Shown here in pieces: positions 1 to 11,520 of a stretch of DNA of 64,000 nt (its first letter is position 1; each line of letters starts with the position of its first letter). This DNA is from Ahaetulla prasina (taxonomy: Eukaryota; Chordata; Lepidosauria; Squamata; Colubridae): positions 20,847,821 through 20,911,820 of the forward strand of contig NC_080548.1 in the NCBI RefSeq assembly GCF_028640845.1, in the 5' to 3' direction. The notes below the pieces were generated by a model. The model did not search any database. It was not told the DNA's origin and saw only the letters and a list, made by a program, of their open reading frames with translations. A program made the translations under genes and the position numbers.

Positions 1-646
1 TATTAAGAAATATACATATATACAAAAATGCCTTGATGCATTCCAATTGAAGCAGCATGAAAGCCTGTGACATAAATAAACCCATGTTCTCTTCTATTAA
101 TCAACAATTAAATCTCTGAAAGAATGTTGAAAACTGCACTGTATTTGGGGATATAATTGAGCAAAACATCAAAAAAAAAAACAACCCAACAACTCTGTAT
201 GTTGGAAGAAGTGTGCACCAGTATTGACCCATTTTAGTGGAAACTAAAAATAAACTACTGAGGTGTGATGAACCGAGTTTGACAGATACATAAAAATGGG
301 AAACAGAGAATTCCTGCAACTGACAGTTTTCTCCTCCTAACTCAGGCATCCCCTTATGGGTCTTTCAGTCTCAGAAACCCGATGCTTTCAGCTGTCTGGC
401 TTTTCTGCTTAGCGCTTCCTTTGCTTTTGAAGAGATAGAGTGAGATCTGCATTTTTATTTTTTTATATATATATTTTTTGCGAGTCTCCTGTCCCTTTTT
501 TCCCTGAGGTGTTTCATCTCGGACATGACAAACTGCTCCTTTTGTTCTGGAGAAGGAGAACCCCAGTTCATCTGATATCCTGATGCTAATTGAGATCCTT
601 CACAGCTGTTTCAAGGATGAAGAGCTAGACAAAAGGGAGGAGAGGA

Positions 647-648
<2 letters not shown>
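1..648. other. single-copy AT-rich sequence
   Basis: I see no repeat family or convincing coding signal here. There is a short A run near 171-181 and a T-rich tract near 450-480. Open frames on both strands are short and low in complexity. Confidence 0.5.
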
Positions 649-698
<50 letters not shown>

Positions 699-701
699 GT
701 G
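649..701. repeat. (GT)n microsatellite
   Basis: GT dinucleotides run for about 40 bp, ending in a GC-rich variant with gcgc and gcatgcgc. Apparent Cys-Val or Thr-His proteins here are translations of the repeat. Confidence 0.95.
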
Positions 702-835
702 TTTGTTTCAAAAGGCATAGTGGCAACACTGCAATAATAACAATAATGACGAGCACCAGCAGGGCAGGTGTTTTGAAGGACGTGCCACTGCTTCCAGTGA
801 GTAACAAGAAACACAACACCAATGGCAAGAACATG

Positions 836-1262
836 CTGGGGTGGGCTGCTGGGGGTTCGGGAGAACCTCTAGCTAAGATTCTGTGCAGTTTGGAGAACCC
901 CCAAATCCCACTCCTGGATGGCTCCGCCCACCCTCCCAGGAGTTTCCACATGGCCCGATTTCGATGCAGGTAAGTGCAGGGCACGCATGGAGGGTTGGGG
1001 AGGGTGAAAAACGGGCCTACCAGAAGTTTGTGAAGGCTGGAAATGGGCCCATTTCTGGCCTCCAGGGGGCCTTCGGAGCCTGAGGAGGCTGTTTTCACCC
1101 TCCCGGAGGCTTGAAGAAAGCCTCTGGAGCCTGGAGAGGGCAAAAACACCCCCCCTCCCCCACAGTGGTGCTGGAGTCTGAATAGGCCACACCCACCATG
1201 GCCACGTCCATCCAGCAACCTTACAGAGAACCCCTTGCTAATATTTTTGAAGCCCACCCCTG
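836..1262 (-). mobile_element. hAT MITE, full length, 427 bp (family A)
   Basis: The element starts ctggggtgggct and ends agcccacccctg, giving short inverted ends. It is flanked by agaacatg (828-835) and tgaacatg (1263-1270), an 8 bp target duplication with one mismatch, which is the hAT hallmark. The same 428 bp element lies in the opposite orientation at 20231-20658. It has no transposase, so it would depend on an autonomous hAT element elsewhere. The 100-200 aa open frames inside are GC-rich noise. Confidence 0.8.
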
Positions 1263-1528
1263 TGAACATGGATGTGTGTGAGAGCGACAGAGAAAGTGAG
1301 GGGTGACCCTTTTCTTAATTCACTTCCGTTGGTAAACATTCAGCATTTTTATTGTTATAATGGCTGAAAGGCATTCTGATACTTTTACATCAAGGCTAGG
1401 GAACTTGTGATTAGGAATGGTGGGAAATTTTTATTTCAAAAAATTGAACCAATACACAAATGGCTAAATTGTCGTTTGAAATGTGAGGTTCTCTGAATGT
1501 TGCGCTTCCATTTATCAATCTTTTAAAC
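1263..1528. other. single-copy sequence between two hAT elements
   Basis: No family recognised. It holds the right target-site copy of the preceding element and the left one of the next. Confidence 0.4.
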
Positions 1529-1995
1529 ATTTGTCTGTCAAACTCAAGGCCTGGGGGCCAGATCCGGCCCACGGGGTGCTTAGATCTAGCCCACATGGCC
1601 ACCCTGGAAACAGCGAAGGACTGGCCCGCAGTGCCTCTGCTAGTGAAAACGGAGCTCGGGAGGGCTGCAGGAGTATTGTAGGAGGCCATCACAGCCGGAA
1701 ATGGAGTTCGTAAGGGCTGCACGTGGTTCTCCCAAGCTCCGTTTTCACTGGCAAAGGGTTGCAGGAGGTTGTCGAGCCAGAAACGGCTGCATGTGGTCTT
1801 CCCGAGCTCCATTTTTGCAGGAGGCCGTCACAGCTGGAAATGGAGCTCGGGAATCCCTTTTCATTGGCAGGCGCCCCTGACATGAGTGATGTTGAGCTGG
1901 CCACAGCCACCTTGGCCATGGCCATGCCCACCCTGGCCCTCCGAGGTCAAACATAGCCCTGATGCAGCCCAATGAAATTGAGTTTGACACCCTTG
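1529..1995. mobile_element. hAT MITE with GTCAAACTC ends and internal minisatellite
   Basis: The ends are tgtcaaactcaa and its complement ttgagtttgaca, typical of hAT-Charlie-like elements. Flanks ttttaaac (1521-1528) and ttttaagc (1996-2003) form an 8 bp duplication with one mismatch and TA in the centre. The inside holds about four imperfect 60-70 bp units built around 'gaaaacggagctcgggag'. No transposase is present. Confidence 0.75.
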
Positions 1996-2179
1996 TTTTA
2001 AGCATTGTCTGTACAAAATTGCCTTGTATGAGGCAAAATGGGCTTACCAAACTATCTATACTAAGTAAAACCGCAAGCAAAAAAAAGGAAAACGCATGTT
2101 GGGTGAAATTGTATCTGTACACATACAAAGCTCAATGAAATATTTGCACCCAAAATATAAAGAATAAAAATTAATGAAC

Positions 2180-2906
2180 CACGCCTGGTTTATTTACAGA
2201 AAAGAAATCCTTACAGAAATGAGGAACAGGGAATGATTGCAGGAAATTACTGCAGTTGATTTATGGCCACCGTTGAGCAAAACTTTCTGCTGCTAAGTGA
2301 AACAGTTGTTTAGCAAGTTTTGCTCCATTTTAGGACCTTTCTTGCCACAGTTGTTAAAGTGAATTACTGCAGTTGTTCCATTAGTAATATGGTTGTTCAG
2401 TGAATCTAGCTTCCCTATTGATTTTGCTTGTTAGAAGACCGCAAAATGTGATCACATGACTCCAGGGCACTGCAACCATCATAAATATGAAGCAGTTGCC
2501 AAACATAGCCTCTGTGGCTCAGACTGCTAATGCAGTCTGTTATTAACAGCAGCTGCTTGCAATTACTGCAGGTTCTAGTCCCACCAGGCCCAAGGTTGAC
2601 TCAGCCTTCCATCCTTTATAAGGTAGGTAGAATGAGGACCCAGATTGTTGGGGGCAATAAGTTGACTTTGTATATAAATATACAAATAGGATGAAGACTA
2701 TTGCTAACATAGTGTAAGCCGCCCTGAGTCTTCGGAGAAGGGCGGGATATAAATGCAAATAAAAAAAAAATACAAATTCTGATTACTTGACATGGGGATG
2801 ATGAAATGGCTGTAAGTGTGAAAAATGATCATAAGTCATTTTTTTTCAATGCCATTGTAACTTCAAATGGTCATTAAACAAATTGTCATAAATTAAGGAC
2901 TACCTG
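2180..2906. mobile_element. non-autonomous DNA-transposon-like repeat split by a SINE
   Basis: The outer parts carry the motifs 'gttgttaaagtgaatta', 'gatcacatgactcc' and 'ttaaggactacctgtga', which I recognise as a repeat common in squamates whose ends read as aggtagtcct-type sequence. A tRNA-derived SINE (2507-2770) interrupts it, so this element is the older one. The left boundary is uncertain. A second fragment lies at 29930-30170. Confidence 0.5.
2507..2770 (+). mobile_element. tRNA-derived SINE, family A (L2-type tail)
   Basis: A tRNA-like head (tggctcagactgc as A-box region, ggttctagtcc as B box) is followed by a core ('gactcagccttccatcc', 'aaaatgaggacccagattg') and a 3' hairpin tail (ccgccctgag and its partner aagggcggg), then A-rich sequence. 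The tail matches the 3' end of the L2 LINEs in this window, so L2 machinery probably moves it. Confidence 0.8.
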
Positions 2907-2958
2907 TGACCTACTAGTTCTAGCCAGGAAGGCTCTTGATCTTCTTGGAGTAAGGAAT

Positions 2959-3198
2959 TGCAGTGGCGCAGTGGTTAGAGTGTGGTGCTGCAGGCTACTT
3001 CTGCTGACTGTCGGCTGCCTATAATTTGGCAGTTCGAATCTCACCAGGCTCAAGGTTGACTTAGCCTTCCATTCTTCCGAGGTGGGTAAAATGAGGACCC
3101 AGATTGTTGGGGGCAATAGGCTGACTCTATAAACTGCTTAGAGAGGGCTGTAAAGCACTGTGAAGTGGTATAGAAGTCTAAGTGCTATTGCTAGTGCT
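2959..3198 (+). mobile_element. tRNA-derived SINE, family B
   Basis: The head reads ggcgcagtggttagagtg, a good A box, with B box gcagttcgaatc. The centre is the same core as in SINE family A. The tail differs: gcttagagagggctgtaaag followed by a degenerate gctatt repeat. Other copies are at 20659-20896 and 58911-59147. Confidence 0.8.
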
Positions 3199-3595
3199 AA
3201 ATTAAGTTCTAGAATTATATGAAGTCCCTCCAAAGACTGTCAAACAATAACACATGGGAAAGCAATGCAAAGTGAACTTCTTCGCACCCTCCATTTGTCT
3301 TCTTCTTTTCAGCAACTTTTATCCTTCCAGCCTAGGTGACATCACCAGTGCAGGGGAAAGCGTTATTTTCTGGTTGTTTATATATGGTCAGTCTTGGTAA
3401 TGGGGGATGGCAAATTCTAATATGGGGCAAGGGGATAGGAGAATTTTTTTTTCTTCCTAAAATTTTCCTGCAAGTGCAGGGTCCTCATTTGTTCATTTGT
3501 TCGTTCATTCATTCATTCATTCATTTTGATCAACAGAGTGTTAATCCATTGGTTGCAAAAGGAATTACTGACTGGCTTGTCACCAGAGCCTGACG
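3199..3595. other. single-copy sequence with short (ATTC)n
   Basis: A short (CATT)n tract lies at about 3498-3530. Nothing else is recognised. Confidence 0.5.
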
Positions 3596-3718
3596 TCATG
3601 GGCTGAGAGAAAGAAACTGGCTCCAAGTCACCAGTGGGCTTTCATGCCTAAGGCAGGACTAGAACTCACACTCTCCTAGTTGCTAGATATTGCACCATAA
3701 AGACTAGACCAAACTGGA
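3596..3718 (-). mobile_element. MIR-like squamate SINE fragment (family D)
   Basis: On the minus strand it reads ccagtttggtctagtcttta, then gagttctagtcctgcc as B-box region and a 'gccca-ctggtgacttgg' core, the pattern of a squamate MIR/CORE-type SINE. A second copy on the plus strand is at 44793-44990. Confidence 0.6.
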
Positions 3719-4166
3719 AAGTGGACAGGAGGCGAAATAAAGAAATGCGATATAGATCATCTGTTAATAAGTAGGATAGAAAAATGTTGAGAATTTACAA
3801 AAAAAAACCCACATAGAAGAAAATAAACTTAATGACGACAATCATACAAGCAAAATGTAATACCAATGTCAGATAGGAAGTTGCCAAACTAATTTCTTGC
3901 ATTTCTGCTTGTAATTGAACATCTCCTTCATGGTCTTTTAAGTGTTTGTTTCAAGTACACCCATAATTATTGGAATTAGAATCTTTGTTCCTGTTTTTAG
4001 CCATCCTTCCTTTCCACAGGGAGTAATTGATGCAGTTTTATGGTTTTCCCCACACACATTCTTGGAGAGAAATATCAGCGCCCCTCTCAATCTGCAAGAT
4101 GTTAGGCACAAGAAAAGCAAGGTTCTAAATTTAGGCAAGGAAAACCAAATGCACAGGTATGGAATA
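3719..4166. other. single-copy sequence
   Basis: No repeat or gene recognised. The 119 aa plus-strand frame at 3942-4301 has no domain I recognise and runs into the neighbouring SINE, so I do not call it a gene. Confidence 0.4.
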
Positions 4167-4529
4167 GCGGTAAAGGTAAAGGTTCCCCTCGCATTTACGT
4201 GCTACTCGTTGCTGACTCTAGGGGGCGGTGCTCATCTCTGTTTCAAAGCCGAAGAGCCAGTGCTGTGCGAAGACGTCTCCGTGGTCATGTGGCCGGCATG
4301 ACTCAATGCCAAAGGCGCACAGAATGCTGTTACCTTCCCACCAAAGGTGGTCCCTATTTTTTCTACTTGCATTTTTACGTGCTTTCGAAACTGCTAGGTT
4401 GGCAGAAGCTGGGACAAGTAACGGGAGCTCACCCCGTTACACGGCACCACTAGGGATTTGAACCGCTGAGCTGCCAACCTTTCGATCGACAAGCTCAACG
4501 TCCTAGCCCCTGAGCCACCGCATCCCTGG
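4167..4529 (-). mobile_element. Sauria-type SINE, near full length
   Basis: On the minus strand: tRNA-like head (gtggctcaggggctagga, then ggttcaaatccctagtgg as B box), a 200 bp tRNA-unrelated body (gcatgactcaatgcc, catgtggccgg on the plus strand), and a tail of (ACCTTT)n. This is the squamate Sauria SINE layout; that family is known to be moved by BovB LINEs, and a BovB 3' end is at 17938-18205. Confidence 0.85.
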
Positions 4530-4539
4530 AATAGGCGGT

Positions 4540-5215
4540 ACCTGGCTCAATTGCAGTAATTGCAAGAGGGATCTTAGAGTCCAAGTAGGCAATCGCTTAA
4601 ATATCACCAGCAATGTGTTGCAGCTGACAAAAGAGAAACCCAACCAACTAGGCTGCATTAACAAAGGAATAGAATCAACTTCATGTGAAGTGTTATAGTA
4701 TCACTTTATAATGCCTTGGTAAGACCACACATGGAATATTGCATCCAATTTTGGTCGCCACATTATAAAAAAAGATGTTGAGAGTCTACAAAGAGTGCAG
4801 AGAAGAGCAACAAAGATGATTAGGGGACTGGAGGGTAAAACATATGAAGAACGGTTGCAGAAATTAGGTAGTCTAGTTTAATGAAAAGAAGGACTAGGGG
4901 AGACATGATAGCAGTCTTCTAATATCTGAGGGGCTGCAGAAAGAAGAGGGAGTCAAACTATTCTCCAAAGCACTTGAAGGGAGGACAAGAATGATGGATG
5001 GGAATGAATTAAGGAGAGAACCAACTTAGAACTAAGAAGAAATTTCCTGGCAGAATGATTAATCAGCTTCTTCAGATATTGTTGGACACCCTATGGAACC
5101 TCCTGGATCGAAGGTAGACGTTAAGGACATTTGTGGCTTTCAAAAGCTTTGGTGCAACCCACAGAGATCTTCCAAAGTTGTTATCCTACCTAAATGCAAT
5201 ATTAACCCCAGGATC
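4540..5215 (+). mobile_element. CR1 LINE, 3' part, frame-broken
   Basis: Conceptual translation matches the C-terminal part of CR1 ORF2: a block for '[11 protein letters not shown]', then '[13 protein letters not shown]' and 'EERL-KLG', with frameshifts and stops. It is 5' truncated, as usual for CR1, and lacks a clean 3' terminus. No function is expected. Confidence 0.8.
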
Positions 5216-5234
5216 TGGAAAAAAAAACAGTGGG

Positions 5235-5623
5235 TGTCAGGGTTCCAAGTCATACACCCATAGCAAACAGAACTCCGAGGCAGGTAGGTTCCTCAAAGAA
5301 TAGTTTTATTGGACATATCATATTGGCACAGGCTGGGGAAAACTGACTCTGAATGTTCCTGCGGTTTTCACCTAATTAAAAGTTTTCCCCCTTCCCCAAA
5401 CAATCAGTCACATGGTCCAATCAGGTTGCCATCTCGTTGCCTGGCAACTTCACTCCTCCTCTCTCCGACCACCAGTAGAAATGTCCTTGGTTCCCAGGAG
5501 AAAGTATTTTGTTTTGGCTACAAAACCCCAGCTATCTCTATTCCCCTCTCTCTATCACTCAGCTCCAGTATGGCAACATTAAAGCCTCAAAATGGACTTG
5601 GCCAGGTCAGCTTCAGGTTGACA
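5235..5623 (-). mobile_element. solo LTR, second LTR family, 389 bp
   Basis: It begins tgtcagggtt and ends ggttgaca (TG...CA) and is flanked on both sides by gtggg (5230-5234 and 5624-5628), a perfect 5 bp target duplication. On the minus strand an aataaa polyadenylation signal lies about 85 bp from the end, which sets the orientation. A related LTR is at 48067-48444. No internal retroviral sequence is present. Confidence 0.75.
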
Positions 5624-6445
5624 GTGGGTTTATAACTGAAGGCGTACATTTAACTGCAGTTAAACTGCTTATTCGATTTGAAAGACAGGAACTGCCCTGC
5701 ACAATGTAACTTGGAAGTACTGTTGCATCACCCCTTTTTAATGAGCCAACAGATTCTTTACCCTCCTGTGTATCAATTTACCTGCAAGTAAGCAGAACAG
5801 GTATTGGCATGCCTGGAGGTTTGCAAATTACCCATGTGCGTTTAGTCAAGATTTGCAGCTAATAGTTTTGCCTCTCATTTGCAAGGCAAAAGAAAAGTCT
5901 TCTGAGGTACCCAGGGGATAATCAGTCATCAATATCCATAAATTTTAGTGTTCCCACAACCATCTGAGCTGAGGCTAAAGTCAGTGTTACTAGATCTTGG
6001 TAAACTAGTCACGTGTGTGTCCTACATGTACTTTGTGAATTCGGCATTGACCCGTTTTCTTTGTTTTGATGACAGTGGTGTGATTTCCAACCCTACCAAA
6101 TAGCGGTTTAATTAAAGGAATATCTACGTTAAATGAATCATATGCAATTTATATTCCCCATCTCTCTCCAAATTATCATATGTGCTGGCAAGGAAAAAAA
6201 AAAACCCTACGTTGGTATAAGCATATGCATAAATGTAATCAGCCTCTTTTTGTGCAGTGCTGTAGACGATGCTCAATTTGCTTCTGTAAATCAGGAAAGT
6301 TTTTCAAGATGGCATCACAACCCAACCCTGCTTACAGTCATGTCAACATCACCTTTAATGGGATTCGATTGAGTGCATGCACCTTGAATAAGATTCTGAG
6401 TAAAATGCACGCCAGCCAGTCACAATATATGGTCAGAAGGGATTT
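5624..6445. other. single-copy sequence
   Basis: Nothing recognisable. The 79 and 122 aa frames near 6133-6548 overlap each other, and the second runs into an L2 tail, so neither is supported as coding. Confidence 0.45.
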
Positions 6446-7250
6446 TTTTTTCCCCTTTGCTATTTTTATTTATTTATTTATTTTATTTATTCGAATTTTT
6501 ATACCGCCTTATCTCCCGAAGGACTCAGGGCGGTGTACAGCCATATAAAAACATAAGAATAATACAAATGAAAACAACAATTAAAAAACTTATTAATTAG
6601 GCCAAAATTAAAATACCACTAAAATAGTATAAAACCCCATTAAAACTAAATTTAAAACTAAAAACCCTAGGCTAGCCCTGCGCAAATAAATAGATGTGTC
6701 TTAAGCTCGCGGCGGAAGGTTCGGAGGTCGGGAAGTTGGCGCAGCCCTGGGGGAAGCTCGTTCCAGAGGGTTGGAGCCCCCACAGAGAAAGCCCTTCCTC
6801 TGGGTGTCGCCAGTCGGCACTGCCTGGCGGATGGCACTTAAGGAGTCCCTCTCTGTGAGAGCGTACGGGTCGGTGGGAGGCAATCGGTGGCAGTAGGCAG
6901 TCCCATAAGTAACCTGGCCCTATGCCATGGAGCGCTTTAAAGATAGTGACCAAAAATTTGAAGCGCACCCGAAAGGCCACAGGTAGCCAGTGCAGTCTGT
7001 GCAGAATAGGTGTAACATGGGAGCCACGAGGGGCTCCCTCTATCATCCACGCAGCTGCATTCTGAACCAAATGCAGCCTCCGGATGCCCTTCAAGGGGAG
7101 CCCCATGTAGAGAGCGTTGCAGTAATCCAAGCGAGATGTCATGAGCGCATGAGTGACCGTGCATAAGGCATCCCGGTCTAGGAAGGGGCGCAACTGGCGG
7201 ACCAGGCGAACCTGGTAAAAAGCTCTCCTGGAGACGGCCGTCAAATGAAA
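6446..7250 (-). mobile_element. L2 LINE, 3' end with part of ORF2
   Basis: A 222 aa minus-strand frame (7340-6672) contains the L2-type C-terminus: residues near 'TSRLDYCNALYMGLP', 'LQLVQNAAA'-like, 'LHWLPVAFRVRFK' and 'FKALHGIGPGYL'. The 3' tail (6481-6535) has the ccgcc...ggcgg hairpin and then A/T-rich simple sequence. It lacks the catalytic reverse transcriptase core and is dead by truncation. Confidence 0.85.
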
Positions 7251-7940
7251 TGGTAAAAAAATAAATAAATGGTACTTTTGCACTGCCTTATTAATGAGGA
7301 ACGTAATAAAATAATCAATATAGAAAGAGGAAGGATGCAAAAACTATTGTCCCATGTTTCATCACCAACCTGGGTAACATCACCGGTGCTACTGATGAGG
7401 TTACCTTGTGTGGGTAATGAAATGTCTACAAGAAGAGAACCAAGCTCAGAGAGCATCAAAGACTCCTCATTTCAACCCTGAGCTGTACATATTCTCCTTT
7501 ATTAATATTAATATCCCCCATCCAGAGTTACTTTTTATGAAAGGGGCAGCTATATGAACTTGACAAATAAGTAATCAATTAAGAAAAGGAAAGCTATGAA
7601 AAGTAGTGCATGTTCAAAGCTCTGCTCGCTGCCCTTGCCCAGGAAAGTAGATCAATGACAAATTCTTAATAAAAGAATAGAAAAAGTATAGAAAAGTCCC
7701 ATCTTTTTAAAAAAAACACAATCTATTGTTAAATCAGGAACTGTAGAGAGCGTTGTAAATGCTCATAGAGGTCTTTGTGTCCTCACAACTCACAAACAGC
7801 TTCTGTCTCCTGTGGAAATCTTGGATCAAAGTATCAAGGAACATAGCTGTGAATCTGAAGCTGGGCTAGCATTAACTTCTCCCCACTGGTTTTTATTTTA
7901 TTATTTTATTTTATTTTATTTTATTTTGTCATAACAGTAT
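7251..7940. other. single-copy sequence with (TTTTA)n
   Basis: A (TTTTA)n tract lies at 7893-7927. Otherwise no family recognised. Confidence 0.45.
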
Positions 7941-8300
7941 AAAGGTAAAGGTAAAAGTTCCCCTCGCACGTACGTGCTAGTCGTTGCCGACTCTAGGGGG
8001 CGGTGCTTATATCTGTTTCCAAGCCGAAGAGCCAGCGCTGTCCGAAGACGTCTCCATGGTCATGTGGCCAGCATGACTCAACACCAAAGGTGTACGGAAC
8101 GCTGTTACCTTCCCACCAAAGGTGGTTCCTATTTTTTCTACTTGCATTTTTACGTGCTTTCGAAACTGCTAGGTTGGCAGAAGCTGGGACAAGTAACGGG
8201 ATCTCACCCTGTTACACGGCAGCACTAGGGATTCGAACTGCTGAGTTGCCAACCTTTCGATCGACAAGCTCAACGTCCTAGCCTCTGAGCCATCACGCCC
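7941..8300 (-). mobile_element. Sauria-type SINE, full length
   Basis: Same structure as 4167-4529: (AAAGGT)n tail on the left, body, and the tRNA-like head ending in gagccatcacgccc on the right. B-box region is intact in reverse (ggattcgaactgc). Confidence 0.85.
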
Positions 8301-8339
8301 ATGTATGTATGTATGTATGTATGTATGTATGTATGTATG

Positions 8340-8395
<56 letters not shown>
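8301..8395. repeat. (ATGT)n followed by (AT)n
   Basis: About 11 ATGT units pass directly into about 25 AT units, starting at the SINE head end. Confidence 0.95.
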
Positions 8396-8397
<2 letters not shown>

Positions 8398-8599
8398 ACA
8401 GTATATATAAGCATTAAAATGAAATAACTATATAATATATAAGCATATATATGAGCATAAGTATGTAATAACTATATTAATTGGATATAATGAAGAGGAA
8501 CAATAGGACAGGGAACGGTAGGCACGTTTGTGCTCTTATGGTTCTATCTGCTACCCTAACATCACTTCCTCCTTTTAGACATTGGCCACACCAAGACAT

Positions 8600-9053
8600 G
8601 TGTCTCATTCCACTGGGATTGGCCCACCCCACCTGTGCTGGCACAGAGGAAGCACAGTGAAGGTCCCATCAGCCAGGATATTTTACCTAATGGGGTCCAG
8701 GAGAAGAGCCTTCTCTGCCATTGCTCCTGCTCTTTGAAACATTTTTCCCTCCAGAGTGAAGTCGGAGCCCATCCCCCGACCTTTGCAAACGCTTGAAGAC
8801 CTGGCTCTGCCATTTGTCTTGGGTCTCCAATGAGGGAATGTCATGCTGGAGGTGGTTGATAGATTAATAAAGATCTCACCTTCCCCCACCTGCTCATCCT
8901 GTTCCCACTCTCCCCAACTTTCAGCTGTAGCTGGTGATTTTTATTTTATAATATCCTATTCTTATCATAAACCTGCTTTTGTACTGTTTAATTCTTATTA
9001 ACATTGTAAGCCACTCAGAGCCATCTCATGGTGAGATGGGCAGCAAACAAATT
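8600..9053 (+). mobile_element. LINE 3' end (L2-like)
   Basis: Plus-strand fragments resemble the C-terminal 'GEKSLLCHCSCSL...FK' stretch of L2-type ORF2, and the 3' end reads gtaagccactcagagcca then a gagatgggca hairpin partner and caaatttgata. The GATA array starts exactly at this tail, so the LINE tail probably seeded it. The clade assignment is from memory of squamate repeats. Confidence 0.55.
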
Positions 9054-9642
<589 letters not shown>

Positions 9643-9955
9643 AATGTTGAACTTGGAAGAGGATGACTTCCTAAAAGGGACTGCCCTTCCGTAATAATGC
9701 TTAAGGAAGCCTAACATTATACCAAAGATGACTCAAGAACCACAGGACAGAGAAGGCTTTCTTCATAGCAAGTATGCAAAATTCTCTTTCTCTTTTGACA
9801 AAGTATGTCCTTTGTTCCCTTATGATGAGGAACAGAACCAAATGCCTTCATATCAGGGTCGTTGATCAGAAGAAAACCATGTTTTTTGAATAACATGTAA
9901 ACATTCTTCTTTTGCTCCTGTTCGAAAACGGCTTTGGGTTGACCTATGTTTTAGG
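9643..9955. other. single-copy sequence
   Basis: No repeat or gene seen. Confidence 0.45.
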
Positions 9956-9960
9956 GGAAG

Positions 9961-10479
9961 TATTGTGTCTGCACCCCCCAAGCCGGGCCCCCTGCCAGAA
10001 AGTGACTTGGAAAGTGAGGGGGAAGGGCCATCAGGACTTACCTCGGGAGCACCGGCTTCCCTGGCTCAGCTCCAGGAGCCAGAGGCAGGCCAGGTGGAGG
10101 AGATAACGAGGCCTCCGTCCCCTGACTCTTCCCCCTCCCAGGCCATGCCTCCAGACCCAGCTAATGGCAATCAGGCCTGGCTGGACCCTAGGTTTCGTAG
10201 GCAGGAGAGGCGGGAACAACAGAAGCAGGGGTGGGGCAGGCCTAGGAAGTGCTGAGTCATGGAGCCACACCCCACAGGATATAAAAGTAGCAAGGGCTGC
10301 TATGCCTCTTCGTAGCAAGCAAATCAACTGCTTGACTAGAGCTGAAGTACTGTTTGTTGACTCATTGGCATCAAGGGAGATAACAGAGACACTTGGCAGA
10401 CGCTCGCTAGTTTGCTGCCAGAGCTGATAGTGCCGGCTAATTAAGCCATCACTCGGACTGAGGCGAGGGGGACAGAACA
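9961..10479 (+). mobile_element. solo LTR, family 1, 519 bp
   Basis: Perfect 5 bp target duplication ggaag (9956-9960 and 10480-10484). The 3' end is acagaaca; the 5' end is tattgtgt, where other members start with tg. From base 5 a frame stays open for about 96 codons (to 10255): an acidic, proline-rich part, then a basic RRQERREQQKQ stretch. It ends just before the AP-1/CACCC/TATA core. There is no second LTR, primer site or pol, so this is a recombination product. Confidence 0.8.
10252..10287 (+). promoter_or_regulatory. LTR core promoter: AP-1 site, CACCC box, TATA box
   Basis: tgagtca (10253-10259), ccacacccc (10265-10273) and tataaaag (10280-10287) lie in tight order. The same order recurs in the LTRs at 35965-36563 and 45522-46116. 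Activity is inferred. Confidence 0.6.
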
Positions 10480-10689
10480 GGAAGGTTCCAATTCTTTCAT
10501 TTCTGGATCCTTGATTTCAGCTGCCACCCTACCTTTGTGCTTTGCAACCATTCAGTATCAGCTGCCATGGGGTAGATGGGAGGGGGGATGCTTCAAGGGA
10601 AATGAAAGTTCACTGTATCTTTCCGGAGAGAAGCTTCAAGGCCAACCGAACAGAATAAAACTTCGTTAGTAGAACAGAGTAAAACAAAC

Positions 10690-11520
10690 AGATTAAAACT
10701 CTTGTCTTACACATTGGCAAAAAAAATCAGAACACAAAATACAAGCTGGACGGATACAACCTAGTAGACGACCCTCACTCTGTCAAAGACCTTGGAGTAC
10801 TCATCTCAAATGATCTAAGTGCCAGAGCTCACTGTAACAGCATTGCTAAAAAAGCATTAAGAGTTGTTAACCTAATCTTGCGTAGCTTCTTCTCCGGTAA
10901 TATTGAACTGCAAACTAGGGCATACAAAACTTTTGCCAGACCAATTCTTGAATACAGCTCATCTGTCTGGAACCAATACTGCATATTGGACATTAATACA
11001 ATTGAATGAGTCCAGAGATATTTCACAAGAAGAGTCCTCCACTCCTCCGCTTGCAACAAAATGCCTTATGCCACCAGACTCAAAATTTTGGGCTTAGACA
11101 ACTTAGAACTTTGCCGTCTTCAGTCTGACCTAAGCATAGTACATAAAATCGTCTGCTACAATGTCCTACCAGCCAATGAATACTTCAGTTTCAACCAAAA
11201 CAATACAAAAGCACACAATAGATACAAACTCATGGTAAACCGATCCAAACTAAACTGCAGAAAATACGACTTCGGTAACAGAGTTGTCAACACCTGGAAT
11301 GCACTACCTGACTCTGTGCTTTCTTCCCCAAACCGCCAAAACTTTAACCGTAGAATGTCTACTGTAGACCTCACCCTATTCCTAAGAGGTCTGTTAGGGG
11401 CCTATCGTCCCTGTCCTAATGTTTTTTTTTTATTCGTATCCTTTACATGTATTTATAATTTTGCTTACACTTGTATCTGTCATAAAATACATGCTTGACA
11501 AAATAAATAAAATAAAATAA
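10690..11520 (+). mobile_element. 5'-truncated LINE of a separate, jockey-superfamily-like type
   Basis: One frame, broken by a stop near 11008, encodes an ORF2 C-terminal region: 'KDLGVLISNDL', 'ARPILEYSSSVWN', 'ATRLKILGLDNLELCRLQSD' and 'FGNRVVNTWNALPDSV'. It ends with aaaataaataaaataaaat after 'catgcttgac'. It differs clearly from CR1, L2 and Rex1 here. I cannot name the clade with confidence. Confidence 0.7.

Noticed and set aside
625..1269. 214 aa minus-strand frame
   Set aside because: It spans a hAT MITE and a GT repeat. The MITE sibling at 20231 does not keep the frame, so there is no sign of coding constraint.
4460..4529. tRNA gene (A and B boxes present)
   Set aside because: The tRNA-like part belongs to a Sauria SINE with its body and tail; the same holds for all other tRNA-like hits, which recur as SINE heads.
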